A DNA stretch of 64,000 nucleotides from Pyricularia pennisetigena (GCF_004337985.1 NC_043741.1:3083192-3147191), one strand, 5' to 3'. Positions 1 to 12,169 are shown, numbered from the stretch's first letter. The notes: generated by a model not told the origin, from the sequence alone. Made by a program: numbers and translations.

Positions 1-29
1 TTCCAAGAGCAACACGACCGAGATTGAAA

Positions 30-1346
30 ATGCCTCTCCACCATTTGATGATCGGGACCTGGACCCCTCCGGGTGCCATTTTTACGGTTCAGTTTGACGA
101 TGAAAAGCTCGAGATCAAGTTGGTCAAGAGGACCGAGATCCCCAAGGACGAGCCCATATCATGGATGGCCTTTGACGTGAGTCGTTTTGTTGCTTATGAT
201 GTTCATAGAAGCTTAGCTATGCGCTCAGGTCGTTGACTTTGAAATATATATCCATCCATGGTTTGCACTCGGCCGTGACAGCATGCCAGGAAAAACATCT
301 ATGGCTCGGCCATGAAGAAATGGTCTAGCTTTGCTGTCAAGAGTCCCACTGAGATTATCCATGAGGCATCTCATCCCATGGGCGGCGATCGTACGTTTAT
401 TGATCTCGCTCACTTCATCAAGGTATCTATATCCGATTTACCCTATTAACCAAGACGGCAAACACAAAAAAAAAAAAAAACAGCCAAGGCTGCATCCCCC
501 GACACAAACACTCGCGCAATCTTCCTTTTGCCAGCCACCAAGCCCCCCTATGCAGTCTATTGCAACCCCTTCTACAAGCCACACGCTGGCTACGGCAATA
601 TTTTTACCGTCTCGGACACGGGCGCCCTCGCCACCAACGTCCAGGACTACCCGTACCAGCCCGACAGTGGGATCCACGGAATGGTCTTTGACCCGCCGAC
701 CGAGACCTACCTCTACTCGGCCGACCTGTCGGCGAACCGCCTCTGGGTCCACCGCCGCCACGTGCCCGGCCGGGACCCCGCCCAGGTCGAGCTGGTCGGG
801 TCCATCGAGGCGCCGGACCCGGGCGACCACCCGCGCTGGGTGGCCATGCACCCGTCCGGAAATTACCTGTACGCGCTTATGGAGGCGGGCAACCGCATCT
901 GCGAGTACGTCATCGACCCGCAGACGCACATGCCCGTATACACGCACCACTCGTACCCGCTCGTGCCTCCGGGCATGCCCAAGAAGGACCGCGAGACCGG
1001 CAAGGGCTTGTACCGGTCCGACGTCTGCGCCGTCTCGTCGTCGGGCCGCTACCTCTTCGCCAGCGCCCGGTCCAACAGTTTCGACCTGACAGGCTACATC
1101 GCCGCCTTTCGCCTGCGCGACGACGGCTCCATCGAGAAGCAGCTCTGCCTTAACCCCACCCCGACCAGCGGCGGTCACAGCAACGCCGTGAGCCCCTGCC
1201 CCTGGAGCGACGAGTGGGTCGCCATGACGGACGACGAGCAGGGCTGGATCGAGATGTTCAGGTGGGAGGGCGAGTTCCTGGCCAGAGTCGCGAGGCTGAG
1301 GATCCCCGAGCCTGGGTTCGGCATGAATGCCATATGGTATGACTGA
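30..1346 (+). CDS. Carboxy-cis,cis-muconate cyclase-like lactonase (7-bladed beta-propeller)
   Basis: Three exons: 30-176, 282-390 and 484-1346, giving 372 aa. The start is the ATG at 30; the frame runs upstream only to a TTG. Exon 1 encodes the family's N-terminal HHLMIGTWT segment, exon 2 a KKWSSFAVKSPTEI stretch and exon 3 the rest of the propeller, with HGMVFDP and HPRWVAMHPSGNYLYAL blade signatures. Fungal enzymes of this family cyclise 3-carboxy-cis,cis-muconate to 3-carboxymuconolactone in the beta-ketoadipate route of aromatic breakdown. The length (about 370 aa) is normal. No signal peptide is seen, so a cytosolic site is likely. Intron 2 is odd: 15 consecutive A (466-480) sit directly before the CAG acceptor instead of a pyrimidine tract. 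Related lactonases such as 6-phosphogluconolactonase share the fold, so the exact substrate is inferred. No other pathway gene is adjacent. Confidence 0.85.
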
Positions 1347-1466
1347 GACGTTGTGTATATAGGAAACAGCCGTGCAGGTCGAGTCTTTTTCAGCCCTGCC
1401 AAAAATTGTACCATATTTCGGCCCATGTGCCTGGTTTGCTTAATTGGCTGCAGCGAGAAAGAGGGA

Positions 1467-1474
1467 NNNNNNNN
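1467..1474. other. Assembly gap (8 N)
   Basis: Eight undetermined bases in the 3' flank of the lactonase gene. They do not touch any called exon. Confidence 0.99.
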
Positions 1475-1900
1475 AAAGTGTACCCCGGAGAGACACCCGA
1501 GGTTCATTTATCCAATCAACACGTGTAGATCAAAAACACTTTGGAGTATTGGTGAACATGGCACCAGTAGGTTTGAGCATCATCGTCAGATTCCTCAGTC
1601 CGTCCCGCAGGAATGCTTGGCTCTTCCCCCTGGGGGCCAACAAATCCAGCCTAGGACGATAAAAACACATTACAGTCTCCACCACCCCTTCGGCCTGTCG
1701 GCTCGGCTTAGGCCGCATTCCCACATTCCAAGCCCGAAAAGGCAAGCAATCTAACCCCCGTCAGCAGCATGTCCCTGGTCCTACATCTCACCTTTAATCT
1801 CCCACGAGGTCGCAGTGAAGCTGACATGGCCACAAAAATGCATGAAATCTATGACACAAAATTGATATTGTCCGGGGCTAGCCCGCCCCATTCCATCCCG

Positions 1901-1907
1901 TATAAAT
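1901..1907 (+). promoter_or_regulatory. TATA-like element upstream of chitinase gene
   Basis: TATAAAT at 1901-1907 lies about 240 bases before the chitinase ATG. A second TATAAA sits near 1988. Either could position transcription of this secreted, probably inducible, gene. The assignment rests on motif and position only. Confidence 0.3.
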
Positions 1908-2143
1908 CGCTCCCTGATTAGGCAGCACTGTAAGGACATTATCTAGGGTCCACGGAGTCGACGCTCCTCATGAAGACGTGTAAATATTTATAAAGCAGCA
2001 GCCCTTGAAACCCCGTTCGTCGGCCCATCCATCATGATGTTCGGGACCAGCCAGCCAAGGAACTTTTGTTCTTCCCTGTCGGTGATCTGCAGAAACCCCC
2101 TGGGCTCCTCAACAGGTACATCCGCCGTTAATTAGAGCTCAAA

Positions 2144-4084
2144 ATGGTCTCGTCGCCCAGTCTTTTCCTCTACTTCGCGGCAGGGGCTCTGGCCCTCATA
2201 GTCCCGCGGAGCCAAGATGGACTAGGCGTCTCACTCGACCCGGCGAGATCTATTTTCTCGCGACAGTCAGCCGACCTGCGGTGTGGCAGCCAGAGTCCCG
2301 GGGCCTCGACCAAATGTCCCTTGAACGTCTGCTGCTCAGTGGCTGGCTATTGTGGTGTGAGCACTTTCTTCTGAACCGAGACACGGGCGGTTTTCTTTCG
2401 AATCGGCTCTGAACTAATGTCTTTTTTTTTCTCTCTTTCTTTTGTCCACAGACATCAGAGGCTTACTGCCTCCCGGCAAACGGGTGCCAGGCCGGCTTTG
2501 GAACCTGCCAGGTCCGCACGGCGCCGACGTGCTCGCCCAGCGACAAGTCTTCCAACGGCCGCTCCATCGGCTACTACCAAGCCGTGGCTGCCCGCCGTTC
2601 CTGTGACCGCGTCCTACCGTCCCAGATCAACACGGCTGGCTACACCCATCTGTACTTCTCCTTCGTGCTCATTGATAAGACAAGCTTTGCTATCACGCCG
2701 GCCGACGCCGCCGACGAGGCGCTCTACTCGCAGTTCACCGCCCTCAAGTCCAAGGGCGTGCAGACGTGGGTGGCCATTGGCGGGGGCGAGTTCAACACGT
2801 TCAACCCCAACGATCCGGAGAGGTATAAGATATGGTGAGTTGCTGCCACTTTTGATTTGTCGAGAGATAGTCGCGGTCAAGGATGGCTAACGTCTGATTC
2901 CCGTTGTGCTTTGTTCTTTTAGGAGTCGCATGGCTGCCGGCGCAACTTCCCGTGCCCAGTTTATTCGCTCACTCGTAAGCTTCATGGAGCGGTACGGGTT
3001 CCAGGGCGCCGACCTTGACTGGGAATGGCCGACAGACCCGAATAGGGGTGGCTCTCCCACCGATACGGCCAACTACGTCAGCCTTGTCCGTGAGCTGCGT
3101 GCTGCTTTTGGTACCCAGTATGGCCTGAGCATGGCGATACCGGCAGACTGGGGCTCGCTGCTTTATTTTGACGTGCAAGCGATGCATCCGTATCTTGATA
3201 CCATTGGCTTGATGTCCTATGGTCAGCAGCTTCCCTTGTCCCCAGGCAACGTACACGTCACCGTCCCTGATTTCTCAAACTAACGGTCTCTGAACTTTTT
3301 AGATCTCCGATCATTTGAGCACTCCACAGATGGCTTGATTCGCGCCCAGACAGACATTCGTGACATCACCGAGTTCATCAAGCCGCTTTGGTATTCCTCC
3401 GTACCCGCCGCCAAGATCAACCTGGGCCTGGCCTCGTACGGTCGCGGTTACACGCTCAGCAGCTCCTCGTGCACCTCTCTCGACGCCAACTGCCGCTTCA
3501 GCGGCCCGAGCGCCGGTGGCGATTGCCAGCGCAGCCCCGGGGTCCTGTCTCTCAACGAGATCAACCGCATCGTCGCGGCTCGCGGTCTGACCCCTCGGTA
3601 CGACAGCAATGCCATGGTCAAACAGCTGAGCTGGGACGATCAGTGGGTCGGTTACGACGACGCGCAGACCTGGGCCGCCAAGAAGACGTGGGCCGACAGC
3701 GTGTGTATTGGGGGAACGATGGTGTGGGCCACCGACTTCACCACGCTCCCGGGACCTATCAGTGCCGCCCCCAACCCGGTGACGACGGACGGCAGGTGCG
3801 GCAGCGCCTTTGGAAATGCCGTTTGCGGAAACTGGCCGGACGGTAACTGCTGCTCAGTTGCTGGGTGGTGTGGCAGTTCCTCGGCCCACTGTGGAAACGG
3901 CTGCCAGTCTGGAAACTGTAATTCGCCTGGCGCAGGAAACGTAACCACAGACGGAAGATGTGGCAAGGACTTTGGAAACACAGTGTGCGGTAGTTGGCCT
4001 GACGGCGGGTGCTGCTCAAGCGCAGGATGGTGTGGCCGTTCAACAGCCCATTGTGGCACTGGCTGTCAATCCGGCTGCTCATAG
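2144..4084 (+). CDS. Secreted GH18 chitinase with CBM18 chitin-binding modules
   Basis: Four exons: 2144-2356, 2452-2834, 2923-3221 and 3303-4084, giving 558 aa. The hydrophobic N-terminus (about residues 1-20) is a signal peptide. A Cys-rich CBM18 (hevein-like) module covers about residues 45-92. The GH18 barrel follows and carries QGADLDWE, with the acid/base Glu at about 233. Two further CBM18 modules, each opening with VTTDGRCG, end the protein as a tandem copy of about 50 residues. The enzyme should hydrolyse chitin outside the cell, either in wall remodelling or against other chitin sources. The CBM18 plus GH18 layout resembles fungal subgroup C chitinases, though I see no LysM. The first Asp of the usual DxxDxDxE motif is Gln (about 226). 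The third donor, GTCAGC, is weak but its use restores the conserved LMSYD strand. Confidence 0.9.
3776..4081 (+). repeat. Tandem duplication encoding two C-terminal CBM18 modules
   Basis: Two neighbouring units, about 3778-3942 and 3943-4081, encode near-identical Cys-rich modules. Both start VTTDGRCG and share the order FGN-VCG-WPDG-CCS-AGWCG-AHCG-GCQSG. They look like an internal duplication within the chitinase exon. Confidence 0.85.
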
Positions 4085-4495
4085 ACGTGCTAGGAAATAG
4101 TCGTAAACTGTGCCATGGTGAGGCGCAATTTTGCTGGGGATCAGATGCAGCCGAAAACTTAATGGGGGAAATAATAGTAATGAATAAATGTTCAATTCTA
4201 AAAAGCCGCTTAGACAGCCCAGGGTATTTACAACGAAATGACGCTCAGACACACGATCCGCACTAGACTAAGTCTAGATTGCTGGAAAAACGGGTGACTT
4301 GATGTATGCTTTATCAAGTGAGTCGCTAGAGCGTTCTGGATATGTCCACGGATGGGACACTTCAGCCCAGTTGAGCTGATTTGACGTTCAAGCTATGATT
4401 TTTTCTTTTCTTTTTTTTCTTGAAATGATTTGTATGAGGACCAAATTTCTTCTTTTGTGTCCCTTTTTCAATATGCACCCCAACGCTCCCTCGAC
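4085..4495. other. Convergent spacer between chitinase and pseudo-caspase gene
   Basis: About 410 bases between two converging stop codons. It holds an AATAAA near 4181 and the short palindromic run ACTAGACTAAGTCTAG near 4263. No gene is seen. Confidence 0.6.
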
Positions 4496-6411
4496 TTAAG
4501 GGTTACGATATGGGCCCTCGATTTTCAGGTCTTTGATACCATCCGGCATCAAACGAAGCCACTCTGCCCAGCTTTCCAGGTGAAGAGCATCGTCACTGAG
4601 TCCTATTGTTAGACTCAGCTGCGGCCCGCTCGGGTCGGGCTCAACGCACATAGGCAACCCTCTGCGGACTGGTGCGAGAAGAACAGAGGGCAATCGAGTG
4701 TTGGCCGCGATCTGTATGTGCAAGGGTGATGGAGCGCTGGTCACTACCTGCTTCTCCGGGTTGCGGTCGCGACACATGCGGGGATAGGTCGAAAGCAGTT
4801 TCGCATGGAGCTCGGCTGCTGTGAAAGGGCTGAGAAACTTCTGGCCTGCCCGCCTTCGTAATTGTTCCGTCAGTTCTCGTGTAAAGGACGTTCGATCCAG
4901 ATACGCTGAGTGTTCTTCCGATGCTGATGCCGCAACGACTTCGAGGACCCCTTGTTGCCGCACCAACTTGGAGGAAGGGTAGTATGCAGCGTCCATCAGA
5001 ATTAGCGTATCGGAGTTTGCCTCCTCGAGTATTTGTTGGATTCCACTCCACCTGATCGTCGAAGCTTCTCTTCGATTTCGCGTGCTGGTCATAGTTATTG
5101 CCCATATTAGTACATAGCCAGGATCTGAGGAGACACAACCAGCAACAATAACAAGAACGACTTACTGAGCCAAAACCATCTCCCGGTTGGCGTCCAAATA
5201 GCTTTGACCAACATAGTAAAGAATCTTTAACACGTCTCGTTGGTCGCGATTGTCAACGAAAGACGTTACCGTTTGTGACAACCACCTCCATGAGCTCTTG
5301 CCACTCTCGGATACTGATGGGATAGCCTTTATCTCGCTGACGTATTGGTAGTGCTTTTCCAAGACATCCGAAAGCTCATTCACGGCAGGGCCAACGTCCT
5401 GGTCACTTTCGTCTTCCCAGTAGAGGAGCAGTGCTTGAACAGCGTTATACCGGCTGCGATAAGGGTTCGACGAAATTTTGGACGCCATTGCTTGCAATTC
5501 GGACTGGATTGACTCGGCCGTCGGTTGGAACAGAGAAGAGTGCGATGCTTGTGCAGCTTGCACCACTTGCGAGGCCTGGGCTGCGATCCTCTCTATGCGC
5601 GGTCCTGTCGGCAGCGGCGTCCTGATGCGAGAATCACTGTGCGAGAGCCTCCTCACGCGGTCCAGTGACGATGACACACTGTCGACATCCATATGGTCCG
5701 GATGCTCTTGCGGCGCTGGTGCTTTTGCATGGTTTATTGCCTCGAAACCAGAGTGCTTGGGGCTACTCGGACGGGCACTTATCGGCGCAAGCTCCTGAGT
5801 TGGACTACCGGAGCGATACTTGCGAAAAGCATCTTCCCAAGTCATGTTGTGATGGTTCGGATGACACTATACGATTTAGTAGCATTGGAGTGAGCAGGTC
5901 ATCCAACATCAGATCGCCATCTCAAGAATAATGAAAGAGCAATACTAACGGCGACCCTTCTACGCCGGCACGATTCACAGGCCCCAACACGTCGGATGAG
6001 TGCAGCCTTTTCCCTCTGCTCCGCGGACAGGGGACCGGTTCGGCGCCTGGAAGCGCCGCGACGGCTGCCCGTGTCGGATCCATCTCTCAGCGCAAAAGAT
6101 GGTAACGCTGTGGCTGTCGGAGAAGACTCGATACTATACACATTTGAATCGTTTGACTGGATAGTGGAGCTGTTGGAGTGGGTTGCCGAGGTGCTCGTGG
6201 ATGAAGCCGTGTTCCTACTCGTGGGCGAAGAGATGTGTGCTAGATGGGAGACGTTGTTATCGTTGCCGGGGTCCGTTCCTAACGACTGATTGGTTCCGGT
6301 AGTGGCGACAGAGGTCGGGCTATTAACATCAGAATGCTGTCGACTTGGGGGACGACGGTAGTTATCTGTGGTCGAGGGCGCCTTGGGCAGTCTTGGTTGT
6401 TCGGAATTCAT
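4496..6411 (-). CDS. Cys/His motif protein with degenerate caspase-like (C14-type) domain
   Basis: Three exons on the minus strand: 6411-5950, 5866-5166 and 5084-4496, giving 583 aa. Residues 1-135 are Ser/Thr/Asn-rich and look disordered. Residues 145-160 form CESCRRRRVACHPNHH, a C-x2-C-x6-C pattern followed by a His pair, and lead into HNMTWEDAF. From about 292 the sequence follows a caspase/metacaspase core: strand QALLLYWED, strand LKILYYVGQS where YxGH is expected, strand TLILMDAAYY where D-x-C is expected, then GVLEVVAASASEEHS and an SFTRELTEQLR helix. The catalytic His position is Gln (about 375) and the Cys position Ala (about 421), so it is probably not a protease. The last intron was chosen because its TACTAAT branch site and CCAG acceptor keep this frame; an earlier CAG would read another frame. 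The cellular role is unknown; a nuclear or signalling scaffold is a guess. Confidence 0.75.
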
Positions 6412-8057
6412 TGCTCGAAACTAACCCGCATGAAAGCGTCCCGTCGGCATTGTCAAGGAACAAGTGTTTTATCCCCCCAGATAGACGCCCCTCGGGCCAA
6501 GAGCTTGTTATTGTCCACCGGTCAGCCGAGCAGATAGGTGGACTTGAGCTGAATACAGCCCACTGAGATGCCACTTTTTCTCCAGACCGCTTTGCAGTCA
6601 GTTCCGCCTTTTGACAGATCAAACAAGAACCAGTACAATATAAGAAGGGAGGCGGGGCGGTGGACTTTTTAAGGGACAGAAAAAAAAAAAAAAAAAAGAA
6701 GGGGTCAAGGTCACAACAAGGGGGTCGATATAACAAACAAAGAGTATAAGTCAGGCAGTAAAGACAGAATTGTATGTTAGTGATTTCCAATGTGCAGGGG
6801 GAATTGGGCCCGTGTGGACGGTACTGGGTCCAGCGCTGTGGTGTTAGGGCGGCCGAGGGGTTCGAGGGGCAACGAGCGACCAGTGACGACAGTGGATGTT
6901 GGAGAAAAGATTGAGTAAAGAGCCTCTTTGAATCTTGCGCGCGAGTGGGACCTTTGGTGTAGTTATCCCAAGCCCAAGACGGCGGCTAGGGCAAGCAAGC
7001 AGATCCAGCCAGGAGGATCCGGGGGGGTTCAAGATGCAGGGACGTCGAATCGCGCGGGTGCACAGAAGATCAACCCTGAACAAGAGTGTGACAATCAAAG
7101 TGTATGGCAATGTGGTCCTCGGCTGTGGGCAAACTGCTACCCAGCAAGGGAGCCTAGCCAAGCAACCGCCAGCCAAACACCCGCCGCCTCATGCAGGACC
7201 AGACAAACAGATACTGGCAAGGTCCAGATCAATGGCCGCATCAAATGACTGGTACGGATGCAAAAGAGGTCGAGTCACTAATCTGGGCAAAGCTGGTCGT
7301 ATCCTATGAACAGCTAAGATGGGCAGGTATTCTTTGTGAGCGCCTTTGTTATGTCGACTTGGTTGCTGGATTGCTCTGGACTTTTTCTCAGCGGTCTAGG
7401 TATATCTGGAGTAAATAGGCTCGTAACGAGGCACATTGACCTCGAAGGCCGACAGAATGACTTGATGGGATATGGTTGGTCAAAAAGTGATGGGTAGTCA
7501 ACCCACTCGCAGCCGGGCGCTGCAAGATATGCGGAGAATCGAGTGGGATGCAATCGCCAGCCACTTTTTTTTCTTTTCTTTTCTTCTTCTTTGGTCCTTT
7601 GTTTCTTGCTGTTTTGTTTTTTTTTTCTATGTTATTTTAGGACAGTTATATTGTATTATCTTCAACTCTAAACGGAAGGGAAGGATAATCAAAATGAGGC
7701 AGGTCGTAGAAGCGGTGTTGCTGGACCGGATCGGGAGTTGGCGTCGGTTGATTCCGCCAGGCAGGGCAAGACAATGTTATGATTGGAGAGAACGGGGTGC
7801 TTGGTTTGTCGCTAAAAACTAATAGGCCGTTCACCTCAGAGGGCTCGGAGATACCTACCAAGGAGATGAGGTCTGTGATTGCAAATGATAAGCAAAAAGG
7901 GGCGCCGGTGCGGATAGGCGGACAGATGAAATGCGATCAAGATGCATGTCCGCTGACGATCTGTCTCTCCCTCCCCATCTCCTTTGACTTTCACTTTCCC
8001 GCCTGTCATCCCCCTCTCACAGTAGGTATCTTTTCTAGTCCTGCCTCAAGTACGTAC

Positions 8058-8107
8058 CTACCTGCCCAATGTACCTGTACCTACCTACCTACCTACTACC
8101 ACCTAGC
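8058..8107. repeat. TACC/TACCT short repeat cluster
   Basis: An imperfect run of TACC and TACCT units. Similar motifs recur at about 8520-8545, 8718-8770, 22200-22225 and 40115-40170, all in intergenic DNA. Confidence 0.7.
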
Positions 8108-10537
8108 CTACCGACCAACCCAGGTGCGCAAGGAAGCCATGGATACTCGGGAGGAGCGGACCTGGAATGACTGACAAGGGAGAAAGGAGGTGTCCACTTG
8201 CAACCGCAAAAGACGGGACAACACCGGGTCGATGGACAGGGCATGCAACGCGCACAGCTGTGGAGAGTGAAACCGAGGCTGCGTAGTGGACGAGCACGGG
8301 CAGCAAGCAAGAAGCAAAATGCAGCCGGTCATGACTGGTGGAATCCCAGATAGGAAAGTGGGAAAAGAGGGTTCCACGCGGATGCGCAGCAATCTTTCTG
8401 ATTTGGGTGCACGCCAGGAAGGAACGATTTCATCGCATGCGTGTGTAAACCCAAGCTTGCCAAGCATGGCCGCAATCGTCGCCCCATGATCCCCACCAGC
8501 CTACCTTTTAGGTCCAGCGTTGTAGGTACATACATACACTACCTTGCTTGTTGCACAAAGATAAGTACCTCAATCCAAGCTTCCCGCCGCTGGATGCACC
8601 TTCCATCTTAGCTTTGCGACTGCACCCAGTGAACCGACGTCTCTTCGACTACCTACCCCGGCGCGGCTATTCCGATAACTGCCTCTGACGCAAGCCTGGT
8701 AAAGTAAGGATGTAGGTAGCAAAGGTAACTTACCCAGGAAAAGTAGCCTTTCCTATTTGAGGTTAGGTATGCAATCTATGAAGATTCAGATGTCCCCGTA
8801 TGCTGGCAGACTGCTTGTTTTTATTCTCCTTTTTTCCCCGACTTTGACGTGTTTTGGAATCGGCTTTGTCTACCTAACCTTAGCTACCGGGACTTCCGCC
8901 ATCCGCGGGCTAGCCGTCTTGAGTGCAGGAAATCGTCTCCGGCGCCCGGAAGCGGCTAAAAGGTAGGGTCACTGCAGTAAGTAGTGTACCTTTTTGACAC
9001 CGTCACCCCGCTAAGTTGGTGACCGAAAATGGCATGGATGGCAAAGAATAAAAAAAAAAAAAAAAAAGATGAAAAAAAAAGAATGTGTACAGGACTGAAG
9101 CACAGTCAGTTGGGGGCGCTCTTCGGGGTTTCGCCGGGACTCTTCGTCCCATGTCCATCAGCCGCTCCCGATTTGATGGAGCCGAGTCTGTCGAGGATAA
9201 CCTAGCTCGTGGAGACACACCGCATCCCCCCCACCGTCCGTCCACTCTCCCAATTTGATTTGAAAGAAAAAGAGAGAGGGAGAAAAAAAATCACAGAAAG
9301 CAAGAGAAGAAACAGAACAGAGCAAAAATGGGGGCCGTTACTGATTGGGTTGATTGCCAGGGGGTGCTTGTTGCTCCCTGACCAACAATGCATTGACCGC
9401 CAGCTTCAACCACCTTACATTTGCACAAAGTCAATTGGGGATTACCTGGGTATGCCGGCAAGCTTTAATAACCAATCGAAGGCTAAGATTCCTTCGATTT
9501 CTCCCGCCCGTCGTCCAGCGTCAGCCTCGCCGTTCCAATTAATTGCATCCCATCCATGCCGCCGACTCCGATTCATCCAACCTATTTTATCTCCCCGTGT
9601 CATAAAGTTTTTGCTTTCCTCCCCGTGGTTTCTAAGCTTCCATGCCACTCAGAAGTCTTCTCGATTCCTGTCGGAATGATCCGAGCAGCTAGCCACTTGA
9701 CCTGACCGGCGGTCAACCGATGGGTGACGCCGTGCGATGCGATTTAGAGTTGCATGCGGGCTTTCAAAGACCTAACCCAGCCGCGGTGTTCATCCAGGCA
9801 ACTCTAGGTGATCAAATGCCACGGCAAATTTACCCCCGACCCTCCCCTGTTGCCCTGCCCTGGCCACTACGCTTGCTTGCATAAAGAAACATAGACAAAC
9901 GGTGGGGACGGGACAATATGGCGGGCGGGATGGTCGGGGGTTAAAGCGGGCACTACCACGCGCCCGCCGCCGGGCGACTCAAGCAGTCAATTCCAGAATG
10001 GATGAGAGGCTCTGTCCAGTGTTTCAATGTGTTGGGATTTGGATTTAAAAGTCTAGACTCTTAACGTTTAATACGCACCACTAGAGAGTCAGCTCATCAT
10101 TTTCCTGCAACCATAACAGAAATTCTACAATAACAGCAAGATGAAAAATACAGCAGAGGATTATAGCAGCAAGCATCATGAACGTACCTGGTCCTGGACA
10201 CTTGTTTTTTCAACTTCTTGACTGTACTAGAGATTCGAGCCGACCCGGCGACACAGTCAAAAACCAAAGAATCCCGCGGGGGTTCCCCACCATGGGCTAG
10301 ATATCCCTCCCGTGTTGCACGACATACATTACCTGTACAACCAAACCACGGATTTTGCTGATACTGCCTGTACCTTGGCAACTTCAATAGAAGTCTACTT
10401 ACTGTGCGTTGATCGTACCCCAGCTAGGTAATAAGGTATCAATGAATTAACCCTCTCATTAGATTCTTCAGATCTACTACACTATTTCATGTCCTCTCGC
10501 CAGCTCTTCCCTGCTTTTCGTTGCGTCTTTCAGCTCC

Positions 10538-10542
<5 letters not shown>

Positions 10543-10571
<29 letters not shown>
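10543..10571. repeat. Poly(T) tract, 29 bases
   Basis: An uninterrupted T run in the gene-poor region. There is no adjacent element and I see no target-site duplication. Confidence 0.95.
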
Positions 10572-12168
10572 GGGTTGCTCATCCCTTCACCCTCGCTCGG
10601 CGTCTCCATGGCACGTTACCGCGCCAGTCAATTGAGGTCCAATTTTCACCAGTGGCTGGGAATTGACTTGCGCCATCAAATTCCCTCAATTTTTTTTTTT
10701 CTTCTCTTCCTTGCTCCTCTTGGCCCAACTGTAGCGACACCAATACCCCACTTCACAAACCCAATCTCGGCAGACTTTAACGCGCGCTGTTTGTTGACGC
10801 CGCTCCACATCCTATCAAACCTGACCCTTCGTTTCCATATGTAACCATACAAGTCTTCAATTGGCAGCAAACAAATCTTCATCCACTCTAACTCGAAATT
10901 GGCTCGCCCACAAGTGATGTTGATGAGGCCTGGAGACGCGCCAACTGGGCCGTGTGTGATAGTCCACAACGTGAGATCTTCTCGTGCTTTATCACATCTC
11001 CATTGAGCAGGGGATCGATGCATGCGTGAGGGCATGGGAAAGAGGGGTTTGTCCTTTTTGTCTTTTTTTTTTCTTCTTCTTTTTTCTCTCATTCCCTCCC
11101 GCATTTGGCTCACCCCTGCAGGCAAGGTAACTCGAGGGGCCTTTTCCGCTTAACTCACGGGCATAATACCACATTGTTTAGGGTGTACTGTACGTTGACA
11201 GCGAACATCACCTCTTGCATAAGCTTGGAGTGGGGGTGGCCTTTTAGACAAGAAATTGTGCCACTCTCTTCTTCTTCTCCCTTTGACACACCACGCAGCG
11301 GCGACATATAGTAGTAGCGACATCGGTCCCTGAAGTCTGATGCCACCTGACCTGGACATGTTCCCCAACGTGTCGTTATGTTTCTTCTTTATGCCTAGAC
11401 TAGAAGCTTACCTGGCAAAGCCTGAGTACCCCGTGCTAGGTACTACGTTCTGGCGATGGAAGATCCGTTCTGGGGGCGGTCTGACATGAGTCGCAGCCTT
11501 TCGATTCAAGAAGTTTTATGCCTGATAATCAGAGGAGGCTGTGCCCGGAGCTAGCGAAATAAGGGTTTACTTTGGACGCTGACCAGTTTATCCCTCTTTG
11601 CCCGGCGCCAAACGGTGTCGTCACAAGGCTGCTGGCATCCTCCTTGTCGACTCGACTTCTAGAAAAATTCCAACGACTCGTGCGAGTAGTCAATCTGTTT
11701 GTATTCTTCCCACGTTATCCTAGCAAGTCTGCTATTGCAGCTGTCTCAGATGCGAACGAGTACGTCAGCTGTCTTCCACAAACTATAAGGTCCCTACCTG
11801 GGATAATTGTGCACATTGTCGATAAGGGCTTCTGCTGTTCTCATAGGCTGCACGGAGAAACATCATCAAATAAAATAAACAAAGCCGAAAAAAAGAGTCA
11901 TGGACCGAAATTGAATCTATGTCAGGCATGGCAAGTTGAGGCTATCGACGGCTGACTGGCTGCTGGTATTATAACCCAAGGTAAGTTAGCTTTATGAGAC
12001 ATATAGATAATCACGATAGAATCGTCGCATCCGGAAGGTACAAGACTTGACCTCACTTTTTACTTCTCATTCTAGGTCTAGTCTACTTAGTCTAGTACTG
12101 CTCTAGGTCTAGTTTTTCTAATATTTTTTTTTTCTCAAGATTTTCCCATTCCCCCCTCCTTTCCTTTG

Positions 12169-12169
<1 letters not shown>

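Larger units (their letters stand above)
1347..2143. other. Spacer with small assembly gap, upstream of chitinase gene
   Basis: It holds the 3' flank of the lactonase gene, an 8-base run of N at 1467-1474, and the promoter side of the chitinase gene. No ATG-started frame has recognisable coding character. The frames crossing the gap are interrupted by unknown residues. Confidence 0.6.

Noticed and set aside
438..1178. Long minus-strand and alternate plus-strand frames over the lactonase gene
   Set aside because: Composition is that of shadow frames in GC-rich coding DNA. The real frame carries conserved propeller motifs.
5093..5138. Earlier acceptor (CTCCTCAG) for the last exon of the pseudo-caspase gene
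   Set aside because: It would enter another frame, giving a protein without the DTLILMDAA strand. The later CCAG after TACTAAT keeps the caspase-like sequence.
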